The position numbers and the translations under genes were made by a program. A stretch of DNA of 64,000 nucleotides from Mauremys mutica (Eukaryota > Chordata > Testudines > Geoemydidae): the NCBI RefSeq assembly GCF_020497125.1, contig NC_059089.1, positions 28,476,282 to 28,540,281 of the forward strand. Reading direction: 5' to 3'. This document shows positions 12,300 through 25,964 of the stretch, piece after piece. The notes below the pieces were generated by a model, which was not told the origin of the DNA, searched no databases, and worked only from the letters and a program-made list of their open reading frames with translations. Every line of letters starts with the position of its first letter. Position 1 is the stretch's first letter.

Positions 12300-12436
12300 C
12301 CTCTCAAAGCATTTTGCAAACATTAATTAACAGACAGAGGATAGGTTGGAGGCAAGTAGTATCATTTGTCTGATCCTGCTAAGAAGCAGGTTATTATTAT
12401 TATACACTTTTCACAGATGGATAAACTGAGGCACTT
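12300..12436 (-). repeat. MIR-type SINE, antisense
   Basis: Contains ctctcaaagcattttgcaaa followed by ttattattatta and ttcacagatggataaactga. This is the order of the MIR 3' half read in antisense. Diverged. Confidence 0.6.
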
Positions 12437-12720
12437 GATGTTAGTCAATATTTTTACTAATGATCTAGAAAAGGGGATAAAGAATGTGCTAATTCAACTT
12501 ATATGTGAAACTAACTTGGGAGGAGCCAAACTAGGAGGACAGAAAGGAACTACAAATTGATGTAGAGATGTTAGAAATACAAGTAGGAAATAACAAGCAA
12601 AATTAAATCTGAAACTGGAAGCTACTGTAATATATACATGATGCATGCATGGGATGTGCGTGGGGAATATTACCATAAAAATATCAAATAGCAGGGAGTA
12701 ACTTGCAAAGCAACGATGCC
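12437..12720 (+). mobile_element. CR1-like LINE RT fragment (old)
   Basis: A plus-strand fragment with tcaatatttttactaatgat, aaaaggggataaagaatgtg and cttgggaggagccaaactag. These correspond to the NIFINDLEKGI ... LGG region of CR1 reverse transcriptase. Heavily decayed. Confidence 0.5.
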
Positions 12721-13737
12721 AAAAACAATGCAGAGCTGACATCAGACAGCAAATTAGGTCTCAACTTCACGGGACCATCTCAAGTGTGCAAAGCCAAACC
12801 TCATCAGGAGCCTTTGCAGGATCATCATGGCCTAAATATTTGTTTTATTAAGTGCATTTGCGATGGGTGGCAGTGGTTAATCACAGGACTAGCCTGGCTT
12901 TCATCTCTTTTGGATGGGCTCATCTATTTTTATAGTTGCTTAGGCAACAACACTTCACTTAAGTTCCTTATGAAGGATACTTACAGCAGTGCTTAAATAC
13001 GTCCTCCAGCTCAGTGTCTGAGATGCAAGTTCACAGGCTTCCTTGTACTTACTTGGCATTGGGAGCTACCATTGTCCTTAGTGGTGGCAGCATTCTCATA
13101 GCTCAGTCAGCTCAGGTGACTGTAAATATCATAGACCCATAACAATAGCAATGGAAGCAAAGCAAACCACACAAAGCCCATGGTGGTTAGAAGCTGCTTC
13201 TATAACTAACATCAGCTTTGCTGCCCTGAAGGTACAGTCACTGTTTGTCCTGCAGAACACAGACAGACTCTGTACAGCTTAATTTATTGCCCAGAACCCA
13301 TTGCATTCTAGTTTATTTTCCTTAAGTTTCTTTCTTGGCTTCTCTCACGCTCCTTCTTCCATCTCAGGCTAACAGCCATGAGGCAGCTTCCCTCATTGGT
13401 GAGACAGTGTTCCCAGTCAGACACATTCCCAACCAGACCAGTCAGGCCTTCTCTCTTTGTGTCCCAGCTGCTGACACTGCTTCTTGAGCAGACCTGCCTC
13501 ATCTACAGAGGGTGGAATGGACTTTCAGGATGCACAGCCCAGACAAATGGAGCAGCAAGAGGATTTGTTATTGTAGTACAATTTGAGAGATAAAATTTCC
13601 TACTCAGTTCTTTAAAAATCGAAGGGAGCTAGCCATTCCTTCCAACACCTGCACATCCTGGATAGCCCAGAACTTCAGCAAGACTCTCTTTTGAAAATGA
13701 CAGAAGAAAAAAATGTAAAAGTTGCTTCTGAGAAGTA
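12721..13737. other. Unique sequence, no feature seen
   Basis: The 97-codon plus frame (12703-12996) and the opposed frames near 13308-13593 have no recognisable product. Confidence 0.4.
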
Positions 13738-13935
13738 GCTGCATCTAAGTATTTAGAGCTGGTGAACCGATGTCAGGACTCCTGGGTTCCATTCCCAGAT
13801 CTGCCAATGACTCGTGTGGCCTTGAGCAATTTTTACTTTGTCTGCAACTGAAAGATAATATCAGCCTCCAAGAGGCATTGTGATCAAAGCATTTTCCTGT
13901 CCTCCCATGAAAGGTGAAAGATATTATTATCCTTT
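13738..13935 (+). repeat. MIR-type SINE
   Basis: tcaggactcctgggttccat, cccagatctgccaatgact and ggccttgagcaa occur in the order of the MIR/CORE-SINE core, with the tRNA-like B-box remnant GGTTCCATTCCC. This SINE copy is old but clear. Confidence 0.8.
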
Positions 13936-15399
13936 AAAAATATTAGAGTCAAATTGTTAGCTTTGTGATATAAGAGTTAGGGATGACAGAATCTATTTAT
14001 TTAAGAACGCTTCAGTTGGCAAAGGTATTGCTAATTCATTTTTCCCTTTTAATAATCACTACATCTCTTGTATATTTATTGGAGTCATTAATTACAACAG
14101 ACTGAATTACCAAGCAAGTGGAAGGGGAAATGGAACCAATGAGCAGCAGTTCTTGGCCACCGACTATGGCATGTAAGTGGCAGCATGCTTTCTCGGCTAG
14201 CTCTACCATTCAGAAGTAGCTACACTGCATAGTAGCTGATGTTTAGCCCGCCTACAAATGGTCCTGTGTTCTGCTGCTCCTGATTTCAGGCTCTTGAATC
14301 AGATTTCCAAGACTCAGCTTCCCATTCGTAGTAATTCCCACCATACATCCAAGCAACACACATCTTTTTTCAAAAATGCCTAACTCGTGACTTCCATCCC
14401 TCAGAAAGGATGCAGTACAACGGAGAGCGGCATTTTCCTCATTTACTAGGCCCTTCCCAGTGGAAGATTTTGCATCCTGCTAATGCCAAGAAAAACAATA
14501 TTTCACAAACTTTCCGGATTTTGTTTTACTTTTGTTGTGTGTGTGTCCTTGGCACACTCGTCAGTTCAAAGTGTAGAATTAGCTGAAAATGAGTTACAGA
14601 TGGGCACACAGTGCACCAGAATGCTGCCATTTATTTAAGATTCTTTCTGTACATGTCCCTTACCCAAAATGCAAAACATAACAAAAGTTGGCAAGAGCAA
14701 GAAGTCTCTGCTGCTTGTTTTTACAAATGCTTTAATAAAATGATCTAGGCACAGATTTGCCATTTTTACTTAATATTTGTGCCTTTTTCACCTGCCTTGG
14801 CAGAAGAGCTGCCAAACATGGAAGTAAATCAAAGAGCAGGGAGGAGGATGGCTTTGATGTTGTGCCTCTGCTGTCCTGCTACCCCATAGTAGCACACACT
14901 GCACAGTCTCAGGTTCAGAATTCTGTTTCCCATCATAACCTCAGGAATATGCCCTGCCTGCCCACTGGATCTCAGCCTCAGAAAGACATAGCAATGGCGT
15001 TCCATGGCCAGTAAATGATTGTGTCTAGTGCCAGGCCACAGCCTGGTTTCTGGGAGCACTTTACCTGAGGTACCCTAGACCTGCCAGGACTTTGATTGTA
15101 TCACAAACCTGAAAGTCATCAAAAGCAAAGTTTGTACAGCACTTTGAAGATGGTAAGTATTGTTATTTATTTCTTGAGCCCTTTAACTGAGCTACGCATT
15201 AATACTGGTTACAACTCCATGCGAGAAATATGCCTGCATGAGGACAATTCTCTTCCCTTTAAACACAAATCAATGACAACGCAAAACTTCCCGTGGGAAG
15301 AAAGCAGCATTGAATACCAGAGAGGTCACACTTTTACTGAAAATTCCTTTGTTAGCCTTGAGGGCTGTGATACAATATCAGTATTAGCAGGAGTGTTCT
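13936..15399. other. Unique sequence, no gene seen
   Basis: AT-rich and repeat-free at 13980-14110 with several ATTA/TAAT cores, a possible conserved non-coding block. Nothing else can be supported. Confidence 0.4.
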
Positions 15400-15970
15400 A
15401 TGTAAGACATGGCCGGCAATTGTCCGGCTCTACTCGGCACTGGTGAGGCCTCAGCTGGAATCCTGTGTCCTGTGTGGGCACCCCACTTTAAAAAAGAGGT
15501 GGACAAATTGGAGACGGAGTCTAGAGAAGAGCTGCAAAAATGAACAAAGGTTTAGAAAGCCTGACCTATGAGGAAAGGTTAAAAAACCGGGCATGTCTAG
15601 TTGTGAGAAATGAAGACTGAGGTGGGGACCAGATAACAGTCCTCAACTATGTTAAGGGCTGTTACAAAGAAGATGGTAATAGCTGTTCTCCATGTCCACT
15701 GAGGATAGGACAAGGAGTAAGGGGCTTATCTGCAGCAAGAGAAAGCTAGGTTCGATATTAGGAAAAACTCTCTAACTCTAGGGGGAGTTCAGCTCTGGAA
15801 CCAGCTTCCAAGGGAGGTTGTAGAATCCCTGTCACTGGAGGCTTTTAAGAGCAGGCTGGACAAATGCCTGTCAGGGATGCCCTAGGTTTACATGTCCTGC
15901 CTCAGCACAGGGGGCAGGACTAGATGATTTCTCGAGGGCCCTTCCAGCCGGAGAGTTCTAGGATTCTATT
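15400..15970 (+). mobile_element. CR1 LINE 3' end, TTCTAGGATTCTAT-tailed subfamily
   Basis: A plus-strand CR1 3' end: ctggtgaggcctcagctgga, aggataggacaaggagtaag, attaggaaaaactctctaac, gagcaggctggacaaatgcc and ccttccagccggagagttct, then a tail resembling repeated ATTCTAT. The frame is broken by indels. Same subfamily as 25362 and 48719. Confidence 0.85.
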
Positions 15971-15975
15971 GTACT

Positions 15976-16689
15976 GGGTCAGTGCAAGTACCTTTCATGT
16001 GTCTAGTGTGGGATATGCAATAGTGAACCATGACATGGCCGGACAAGCACTTAGCTCGTTGGCGAGCACTACAAAATAATGGCAACAGCACATGGAAATA
16101 ATCATTTCAGTAAGTATCTCAGACTGGGTTTTTGATGCTCTGCCTCATAGAAAATACAGTCATGTGACTTCGCCTGGGCGGGAGAGACCTAGCTACGTGG
16201 ACTAATGTTTAGAGAGTTTTTGTTTCTTCCCTTTGACTTGACTCTTTTACATCTAACTAGAGAAGTTATTTTACCTCTTCTAAAGGGCTTGTCATGAATC
16301 AGTTACTGCTGCTAACACTGGCTGTAAGTAGCCTGCAGGCTTCTTGGGATCCCATCAGAGAAATTATCCACCAAGTTCACACAGAAACATGATAAAACTT
16401 TTCATTATGAGTTGCACTAATTCCTCACTTCACCAGCCCATCCCCAGGTCCTCCCTTACACACCCTAGCCCCTGCAGTATGGGTGTCTGTTTCACACATG
16501 GATACATGCTTGTTACAGAGAGAAATATACACATGATGTCTTTAAAATGCCCACCGAGAGTGCACATTCTCTGGGTCTGTTCATCTCTGGCAAAAAATTA
16601 ATGCTTTTCCCCTACCCACAAACCAACATCTCCTCCATGATCCACCAGTAAATTCATACAGTCAAATAGATGATCTCAGCATTATTTGA
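15976..16689. other. Unique sequence, no feature seen
   Basis: Nothing supported. Confidence 0.5.
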
Positions 16690-17144
16690 GTGATAAGTGA
16701 TTATGAGTGATGTGGAGAAAGTAGATAAGGAAAAGTTATTTACTTATTCCCATAATACAAGAACTAGGGGTCACCAAATGAAATTAATAGGCAGCAGGTT
16801 TAAAACAAATAAAAGGAAGTTCTTCTTCACACAGCGCACATTAAACATGTGGAACTCCTTGCCTGAGGAGGTTGTGAAGGCTAGGACTATAACAGCATTT
16901 AAAAGAGAACTGGATAAATTCATGGAGGTTAAGTCCATTAATGGCTATTAGCCAGGATGGGTAAGGAATGGTGTCCCTAGACTCTGTTTGTCAAAGGGTG
17001 GAGATGGATGGCAGGAGAGAGATCACTTGATCATTGCCTGTTAGGTTCACTCCCTCTGGGGCACCTGGCATTGGCCACTGTCGGTAGACAGGATACTGGG
17101 CTGGATGGACCTTTGGTCTGACCCAGTATGGCCGTTCTTATGTT
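16690..17144 (+). mobile_element. CR1 LINE 3' end, TTCTTATG-tailed subfamily
   Basis: The last 84 codons are still open at 16697-16951. They read [20 protein letters not shown], then a block with [13 protein letters not shown] and [13 protein letters not shown], and end [10 protein letters not shown]. The 3' UTR follows (caggatactgggctggatgg, ctgacccagtatggccg), ending TTCTTATG. This is very close to the copy at 41502 and so relatively young. It is 5' truncated, as usual for LINEs. Confidence 0.9.
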
Positions 17145-18637
17145 TATTTCCATGGCAACCAAATGTGATGTCACTAGCAGATGATAATGATGAATTGACT
17201 TCAGGGTCCAGGGGAGGGAAAAGCTCCTATTCAAAACACAAACATGTCTGGTAACAGCAGGAGATAGAGAAGACAAGATCAGAGGTGCATTCTGGGGTAA
17301 ATTTCTCTCTGGCCAAGTTTTCCCCAATGTGACTGTACCATTATAAAGAGTAAGGGGAGACTTGATTTTACAACCTTAATAACACATTCATATTAACCTT
17401 TTGCATTAAATTATTTGTCTCATTCTGCAGGAGCAAATTCACAATGTTATTAATTATTATTAATATTTATTAGGCACCAACTGTGTAATCAATACAAAAA
17501 GGCTCTGCTCCAAGGACTTTAAATCTAAATTAATGACACATTATTTTCTTGACCTGGAGAGTCATAAATACAGTGGGTCTGATTCTCCATTGCCCTGTAT
17601 CTTGAGTTATCATTTACACCTGTTCTCCCAAACTAACCCTCTTCACTCATTCAGGCAGGTGTTGGTGTGACACCCGCTTTGCACACACTGTGCACATGAC
17701 ACAAGATGGCAGGCGTTGGGCATCAGGCCATTTGCGGCTTGCCTTTGTTTGGAGGCCCTTTCAGATATCTGCAATCGGGACATGTACAAGATGCCATTAA
17801 TGGGCCGCATACAAGTATCTGCAGCTAGAGAGGATCTCATGTTCTACAGGAAAAATTATTCTGACACCTGGAAATTTTTATAAGCACCTTAAATGGGCCT
17901 TCCAGTCACCTTAGAATGCCATACTTAGATTAGACAGACAGATCAGATCAAAACAGAAAGGAAAGGCAAACTCATTCTGATCAACTAGTGAGCCCATCCT
18001 GCACCTGATTATTTTCTGAAGGTTAGGGTAACATTTCTGCTGCTGTTGCTTTGGCACCTTCTGCTTCTGGCGGTGAGCAGAGGTGCAGAAAAAGAGAAAA
18101 AAACCCTCTCTCTTACCTGGCTTCTGCATTCTGGTTTTTGTTGGGCCAAAAATTCCTTAAAGAAGCCAGTTTCAGAAAGACTTTCAGCCCAGATTTACAA
18201 ACCCAAGAGCTTTGAAGAATTTGCATAAAGCTTGGTTAAGCATCTGACCGTCTGAGTATTTTGACCTCCAGACCATTGAAGGTTGAACTTGCCCCTTAGG
18301 ACTAGGGGCAAGCTCTGGGAAGAGTGAACCACTCGCATGGTTATTACTTATGCAGCACTACAGATGTGTAAGATGCTTTGCAGACACACAGAAAATTATA
18401 AGAACCTGCCCTGAGGACTTTACAAACCACAATAGACACAACACAAGAAAATAATATAAAAGGGTGTGTACATGGGTAAGTATGACAATGATACCACAGT
18501 TAGAGATCAAGAGTTATTCTCATTGCTACTTACACATCTTGCCAGCTCCTTTGAACATCTGGGGACATGGTTCAGAATGAAGGGCAGGAACTGGGGGTGA
18601 GCAGTGCAAAACAGGTAGGTCATCAGCACCAGGAGAC
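17145..18637. other. Mostly unique, weak L2-like tails
   Basis: Two weak stretches, about 17442-17530 and 18335-18430, resemble the L2-type tail at 18638 but are too decayed to call separately. No gene seen. Confidence 0.35.
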
Positions 18638-18735
18638 TATGATTATGATTGCACCTAGAGGCACCAACTGAGGCCAGGTCTCTGTTGTGCAAGGCACTGT
18701 ACAAGTATACAGTAAGTAAGAGTGAGTCCCTATAC
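18638..18735 (-). repeat. L2/CORE-SINE-type 3' tail
   Basis: attgcacctagaggcaccaa, ctctgttgtgcaaggcactg and tgagtccctatac occur in the same order as in the tails at 11218 and 47508. Confidence 0.5.
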
Positions 18736-21700
18736 TACAAAATAGGGACTAGTGCTTTTGGGGGATCAACATGATCCACCTTGCAGGGGTCTGATTCCTG
18801 GAGGGCTTTTTTTGAAAGTCAGGCCTTTTAACTATATCTACTTGGATATTCAAAGTCATTAGTCAGTTTTGAACTCTTGGCCCTAGTTTGCAGTGGGGCC
18901 TGCATGTTGTATTTGTACAACTCAGCACCAGTATTTGCAGCACTGTAACTGAGATCCGAATCTGGGTCAAGGTGCTTGCTCCCAAATTAGTTTGAAAGTT
19001 TCATACATACAAGCCCAGTGTTCAGCACATACACAGACATTAATAACTGGGGGGACAGAGGAGATGCTGCTGTGGACACTAGAGTGTAGATTGCAGCACA
19101 ACAAATGGATTTTGCAGCCTGTCTTTTCCATGACATTTTGTTAAATATATTGTGGCTTCATCATCACTTACAGTTGATTTTGGCAAGCACATCACATCAC
19201 AGTTCTCAAGCCGTTTGTCCCTCTGTAAATCCATGCACCACTCCAGCATATTCCAAGCCATGCATGTTTGGAACAGAAAATAAATGAAACAAGATGCACT
19301 GTGCATAATTGATAGCAGTTTCCTGCCACTCCCAACTAATGGAGACAAAAAACTCAATTGCTGTTGGCAAAAGGCCCATCCAAGGTAGAGATTGTATAAC
19401 CCACCCTTAGGAGACACAGGAAAGGGATGGGTTTTTTCATACAAATAGAAACAGCCATTGATTGTGTTTTTAGAAGATCTATGCAAAGCAGGAAGAAGGC
19501 ACCAGATTCACCACTGTGTGACTCCACTGCCAACTGGAGTAAATGCACTGGTAAATCCAGCTGTTTTTCCCTGCTCTGCACAGGTTTCATTGATTTCACT
19601 GGGGTTACACTGGTGTAAATCTGGAGTAATGGCAGTGGTGGATTAGGCCCAAGTAAAGTAAAATGAGGGTGATGGAGGAAGAGGAAGTGTTGAGTTGGGA
19701 GGATGGTACTTCATGGAATGGTCCAGGCATTTACTCTTATCTGTAAGAAATCCATCCGACGTTATATAATCATGCATAGTCAGATAGTGTCGTGACACAT
19801 TGATCACACAATCATGCTTGCTTATGGACCAGCCATTTGTCTCTTTGTTATAAATTTATCTTATTGAAGGGCAGTGATCTGAACGCCAAGTGGCAAATCC
19901 GGGCTGCCTCCTCTTGCTCCTTGCCCTGAAAAGGTACAGGTTTAATTCATTCAACAGATTACCTTAAATTCCTCCAGCAAAATCCTTCTCATCAAAGTGT
20001 CCCATCCTAGAGATACCCTCTCCTGACTCTTAGGGTCATGTGCCAAAAAAATACAGTATCTTATTTTGAGACTATGCATAATTCTCTAGCATATCTTCCC
20101 TGAGCTATCAATTCAGGGGCATATTGTTATCAGCCCATGAACCAGGTACAATAATGCATGGGCACTTTGTACCACTGTGTTCATCTATGACTCCTCCTTT
20201 GGTACTGAGCTGAATAGGTCATGGGGCACATCTGAAATACTACGAAACGGAGCCAGCAATCTCTGATTTTTCTCTGCCATTAATACTGCATATCACCAAC
20301 TGCTTGCTGCTGTGACCAGAGGCTGTGGCGCACTATTTAAAGGTGGAGAGCATAGATTGGCTTCCTGCACATTCCCTCTAACCCTCTTCTCTCAGGCACC
20401 CACCACCAGCCTAACCACCATGGCCCATGACCCCCAATACCCCACACACACTTCCAAATCTGCATTGTGACCTGGTGCATGGGGTCACAGCACCACTCAG
20501 GTTTGGCCCAGCCAAAAAAGTAGTTGGGCCATGGCCAAGGTGCCTCACCCCACCTCCTAGCTCCTCAGCCTATGCCTGTAACTGCTCCTTTTGTGCTGTC
20601 ATACAGTATAGAAGATATTATATAAGGTCCTACTGTGCTTGTGGATGTGCGATTGTTGTCTCTCTCCAATTGGCACTCAGCAATCCTGAATCCTTCATCC
20701 CTACTGCTAAGCAGCATTTAGCACAGCATTTCCTACAGTCTGTTACTCCTGTTTGTGGCCCAATATGGCCCATGCAAGTTGTGCCAAAGAGCAGTTGTTC
20801 CAGTCATGTCAAGCTGGCTGTTGACTGGAGTAGAACGTTAACAAACATGCTTTGGAACTGGCCGACTGTGAATGTGACTAATGGGCAGAGCATGTACGTA
20901 CGAGTTATTGCATCAGTGTATCATGCTGTCTTCACTGGAGACCCGTGTGAATTGAATTGAGTCCTACTGGTTAGGCTGCTGGTGGTGGTGGGTGCCTAAG
21001 AGGAGAAGGGGAGGGTTAGATGGTGTGTGCAGGATGCCAGGTCCTTCCTGAACTAGAAAATGTCTGTGAGCAAGCTGACAGAACTAGAAGAGCCTCCCAG
21101 TGACTTGCCATCAGGAGAGCAACCTGGACTCCACTCCAGCATGCAGTGTTATGATGGAAAAGAGGTGAGTAAGAAACAAGCTAATTTGCTCATGCACATG
21201 ATGGCCTTAGAAGGTAATGTTCATTTCCAGGACCTACCTCTCATTAGCTGGCTTGCAAAGCACCCTGCTTATCTCTGACAGATCCCCATGTTGCTCAAAT
21301 CTCTATTAACTATTTTAAGGAACGTCTGTGCCCCAGTTCAGGAAGCAGCAGGAGCTGACAGAGCAGGCAGAGGTGTAAGGCCGGGCTGTTTAAAGACAGC
21401 CAGGTAGACTGTTAGGTTGTAGCTTTCCCACATTTTAACTGTCATGCCACAGTGACAACAGTCAGAGTTGAACTGCTGCAGAATGGAGAACAGTTCTGTA
21501 GTTACAAGAATGGTATAAAGTTTTATAAAATCTTCAATGAAAGTGGCTTGTTAGAATTTACAGTAATTTAAGGTGCTTATTATTCCTCCAGGCATGGAAC
21601 TCATAAATATTACTCAGTGCTATTTGTCATTGGCTGCTCTGTCTTGCATAAGGTAAAATTAGATACTTATCTCTATATTGTTAATGTATTAAACATTAGG

Positions 21701-24030
21701 ATTTATGGGTTTTGAGAACTCACTTGCTCGGAGAACATTAACTTCCTTGATGAAAGATCTTAATGCAAATACTAGGAGTATCGGTGTGCACTGTAACACA
21801 ATTATGGGTTCTGAGGTGTGAAGAAGCCCCAGGCACATGAGTAGGCAGTTTCCTTACCACTTCATAGCATTGCAGGTTTTCTGCACCATATTTCTGTCTG
21901 TCCCCCTGTAGTGGTCATCTTGTTTCTCTCCACTAGAGCCATCAGGTGAGGAGGATACCTACACATGGTACCTAAGTGCAATTATTACTTGGATCATCCA
22001 TGGCAAACAGTGCCATCAACTTGACCCTTTCCCTTGCTATCCCCCAGGAAACCAAGTTGAAGGCATTGCCTCTGAGATACAGGGAATCACATATGAACCT
22101 CTAGGTATGGAGATGGGCTTGTTTCACAGCTTCATTGATTTTTTTGGTACTAAAAGGCTGTTGGAAATAACAAGGCACATGCATGATCTTTGAACAACTC
22201 TTAAATGAGCCTATGTTCCCATTGTACAGTAGAAATACACCATCTTATGGAAAGTACATCGTAGGCTCTCTAGACAAAGCTGCATACCATATTATCCAGT
22301 CAGTGCAGAAGACTGGGCTCCAAGTTCTGAACTATGCAGTACACATAAACCTCCAATTTATTTCTCTCTAGCTGCATCTTTTCTAAATCAACCCATGTGA
22401 TACTCCATTAAGAAACATTTACAGCTCCTTCTATACATTGCCATTCTGCCATTCAAAAGGAACAAAATGTTCTCAGTGGAGTTTTTGAACAACATTTTGT
22501 TTTCAACAACATCTGTTATTGTTATTAGAACATGAACTACTTCTATTCCTGGTGCCAGAGTGTTTGAATATAGGATTGGTTCCCCCATATCTTATTTTTA
22601 AAAAATAATCAGGCCACTTTTGCATTTTGAAGAAGACATTTTTCTGTGTTGTGGTTTCAATTTCCAAAGAACTCACTGGTAAGTTATTCATCGATGATGT
22701 CTATGACAGAAATGAATGATGCTGTCTTTCTTTGAGCTTTATCATGCTAGTGGGTGCCATAGGAAATGCTGTAGTTCTCTCTCCCTTTTTTTTCCCCACT
22801 CACATTATTTTGCAGTGAGTCAGACATTCACTTTGCAGTTGGAAAATGATCCATTCTTCTAGTGCATCTTCTAACACTAGATACAGACAGACCAACAGAG
22901 ACACCACCCACTCTGTATTTGAAAGGATGCCCTTTGTTTTGTGCCTAATGTCTTGCGACCTGTATTGAATAAGGATCTCCTAATAACCATTTAAAAATAC
23001 GGGTCAAATTCTCCACTTACATAACATCATGGAAGGCAATGGCTTTTCACCAGCAGGGTGTTTAGCCCTGGATTTTCAAACACTTATTATTGGGAAGATA
23101 AGGTAACCTGGTAACTTTATGGAATGAATTATATGTCTGGTAGGAGAAGTGCCTTGCCTCACATTTTCCATAGTGCCCTTTGCTTCCCTCAGACAGTGAT
23201 GGTCACTCTACGTAGACATTTCTGTTCATGTTCTTGTACCATGCCCATGGTACCACCTGTGGTGTCATAGCATCTTGCCATGCTCTGCTCTGGGCTTTTC
23301 ACAGTTTGGGATTGAGAGACAGACGTCACAAGCCAGGGCAGCCACATGATGGTAAATTCCTTTTTGTGACTTTGTTGTGCTTAATGGACATTATATGACT
23401 CCTTTACAGAGATGCTGCTCTCCAACTCAGGCAGCATAAGAAAAGAGTAAAGCACAGGGGGGACTAATGTGTGACTATGGAGTTCATAGGCCCACTCTTC
23501 ATTTGTGTCATGTTCTAGGCTAATTTTAGGCAGCAGAAAATATACATTTCCTGGATAAAGACAGAAGTGTAAAGAACAGCTCTGGTTCAGCTCACGTGCT
23601 CTCACAGCAGGTGGCCATTACAGAAAGTTAGAATGCGCTGCCACACCAAGGAAGCCTGCTGCCTAAGGACTACGACTGTCAGCATGCCACAGTCAGAGCC
23701 AGCTGTTCACTTTTTTCACCTCAACTCGAGAGAAACTCAGAGAGGATCATTTTAGACTCCACTTGAAACATCACAATAACTCTCCGCCCTGGTGGAACTT
23801 CTCTCTCCACAGATGTGCAGGAACCGCATGGATTCCTGGGATGCCCTTTCTCAGCTGTCTGGTGCTAATGAGCCTGACCGCCCCAAAGCAGTTGCCTGTC
23901 TGCACATTTTCTGCAGCTGGGGCCAATTCATGAGCCTAAGAGGTGAGTCAGTTTTAGAGTCTAGATCTTAAAATAGGAAGATGAAACTAATAAAACATAT
24001 AGCAGGGTTGCAACCTATAGCAAAGGAAAG
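18736..24030. other. 5.3 kb of mainly unique sequence, no gene called
   Basis: This is the longest repeat-poor stretch of the left half. It has a 177-codon plus-strand frame at 20427-20960. The first third of that frame (tgacctggtgcatggggtca, ctcctagctcctcagcc) looks like dispersed-repeat sequence, and the rest has no recognisable domain. The frames at 19079-19486 (minus) and 21060-21278 are equally unsupported. About 19520-19640 contains inverted gtaaat/ggagtaa motifs of unknown origin. Confidence 0.35.
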
Positions 24031-24283
24031 CTCCATCATAGGCGTCCCCAACACGGTGCCCACGGGTGCCATGGCACCCGCCGGGGCGTCTAAGTGCCAC
24101 TGGGCAGTGGACGAGCAGCCGCTGAAATGCTGCTGAAATTCGGTGGCATTTCGGCGGTGATGCCTCTGGATAACGCCGCTTGTCGGCGGCATTTTGGCGG
24201 ATGCTCGTCCGCCGCCATGGTCCTCTGTGGCTCGTTGTCTGGCGCCCGCCAGACGAAAAAGATTGGGGACCACTGCTCTATCA
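24031..24283. mobile_element. hAT-like element (237 bp)
   Basis: The core 24039-24275 begins TAGGCGTCCCCAA and ends TTGGGGACCACTG, which is inverted once two changes are allowed. It is flanked by CTCCATCA (24031-24038) and CTCTATCA (24276-24283), a 7/8 duplication. The interior is GC-rich with AAATTCGGTGGC / GGCATTTCGGCGG subrepeats. Non-coding. Confidence 0.75.
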
Positions 24284-24344
24284 GGTCTCACCAGGCCATC
24301 TCCTGGGGCTGTGTCAGGTTCCCCCCCTCCACACACACACACAG

Positions 24345-25000
24345 AGGACAGTTTTTTCTGCCTTACCTTGTCCAGGGTAGATTTAAATGTTGAGGGTCTC
24401 TGCCCCTTCCCTGGGAGTCTGTTCCACAGCCCAGTAGAGGTCACTGCCAGTCTAAGCTTCCTGTTAGTCATTTCTCCCACTATTCCGCCTTTTCCCATCC
24501 TTCCCCTTCACATATCTGTAGATTGTTGCCATCTCCTCCTGAGTTCAGCTAACTTCTTCCACTTCTCTAATCTCGCTCGCACCACTTGTATTATTTTTCT
24601 GTCCCCGCTAATGTTTGCAACTCTTTCCATTTTAACACAATTAATGAATCTCATAATCTTGCTGTTTATTCCCACTCCCAGATCATTAATGAAAACTAAT
24701 TAAAATAATGAGACTGGACCTAACTGATTCTGGGGAGCCCCCTGGACATCTCCCATTAATATGATACGTGGCTGTTTAGCATTGCCCTGTTTAACCACCC
24801 AACAGCTAATCTTCAGTCCACAGGACTGTGTTCCTATCCTTGTCCATTTGCATGTATTATTCAGTACAGGTGCAATGAGACATTGAAGCCAATGACTTAG
24901 TCAAATCTAAATATTTAACAGTTCCTTCAGTCCCACCATCTACTAGGTTAGTAATACTATCAAAAACAGCCATGCAGTTTGTCAGTCAGGATAATCTGCC
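24345..25000 (-). mobile_element. Old CR1 LINE fragment, antisense
   Basis: Antisense CR1: ttgtccagggtagatttaaa, cccagtagaggtcactgcca, tagattgttgccatctcctc, agatcattaatgaaaactaa and gattctggggagccccctgg occur in the order expected of the RT C-terminus and 3' region. Heavily mutated. Confidence 0.7.
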
Positions 25001-25361
25001 TACCCCCATGCCCAGAACTACCAATACAAAACCATAGGGTATCATCACTTAGCAGTGTAATCAGGAAGAAAAGTTGTGTTATCTCCTTTTAACATAAATG
25101 GACTACAGCTACACAAACTTGGGTGTGTGACAGAACCGCCAGCTGCATTCCACGAGTGTGCACTGAAAAGCCATGGTCACCAGTGCTCAGATACTATGGT
25201 GATGAGCACAGTATAAAATATTTGATAGGCATCTCTCTTTCCGCCTACCTAGAGTTAACCACTGGAATCTAATTTTGGTGAAGTTGAGCAGCTTATATAA
25301 GTTAATTAAACCTGTCCCAAAGAGTGGCTCACCGTCAGATTTCAAATATGTTTGACATTCG
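25001..25361. other. Unique sequence, no feature seen
   Basis: Nothing supported. Confidence 0.5.
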
Positions 25362-25898
25362 ACATTGGTGAGGCCTCATCTGGAGTACTGTGTCCAGTTT
25401 TGGGCCCCACACTAAAAGAAGAATGTGGAAAAATTGGAATGAGTCCAGCAGAGAGCAACAAAAATGATTAGGGGGCTGGAGCACATGACTTATGAGGAGA
25501 GGCTGAGGGAACTGGGATTGTTTAGTCTGCAGAAGAGAAGAATGAGGGGGGATTTGATAGCTGCTTTCAACTACCTGAAAGGGGGTTCCAAAGAGGATGG
25601 ATCTAGACTGTTCTCAGTGGTACCTGATGACAGAACAAGGAGTAATGGTCTCAAGTTGCAGTGGGGGAGGTTTAGGTTGGATATTAGGAAAAACTTTTTC
25701 ACTAGGAGGGTGGCGAAGCACTGGAATGGGTTACCAAGGGAGGTGGTGGAATCTCCTTCCTTAGAGGTTTTTAAGGTCAGGCTTGACAAAGCACTGGCTG
25801 GGATGATTTAGTTGGGGATTGATTCTGCTTTGAGCAGGGAGTTGGACTAGATGACCTCCTGAGGTCCCTTCCAACCCTGATATTCTATGATTCTATGA
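25362..25898 (+). mobile_element. Young CR1 LINE 3' end with open C-terminal frame
   Basis: The C-terminal 115 codons (25464-25811) are uninterrupted: [20 protein letters not shown], then [38 protein letters not shown] and [14 protein letters not shown] before a TAG. This is the conserved end of CR1 ORF2. The 3' UTR (gagttggactagatgacctc, cccttccaaccctgatattc) ends in the direct repeat ATTCTATGATTCTATGA. The copy is 5' truncated near ggtgaggcctcatctgg and cannot be autonomous. Confidence 0.92.
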
Positions 25899-25964
25899 TA
25901 GGTTATGACCTTGAAAATTAATTATGCCAATCAATTCATCTTCTTTAACCCACACATTTGCCAG

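Noticed and set aside
13738..13935. tRNA gene suggested by a B-box-like GGTTCCATTCCC
   Set aside because: No cloverleaf can be folded and the flanking words are those of a MIR SINE, which is tRNA-derived.
20427..20960. 177-codon plus-strand frame
   Set aside because: The 5' third looks like dispersed repeat. The remainder has no recognisable domain or splice context. Kept only as a note in the interval entry.
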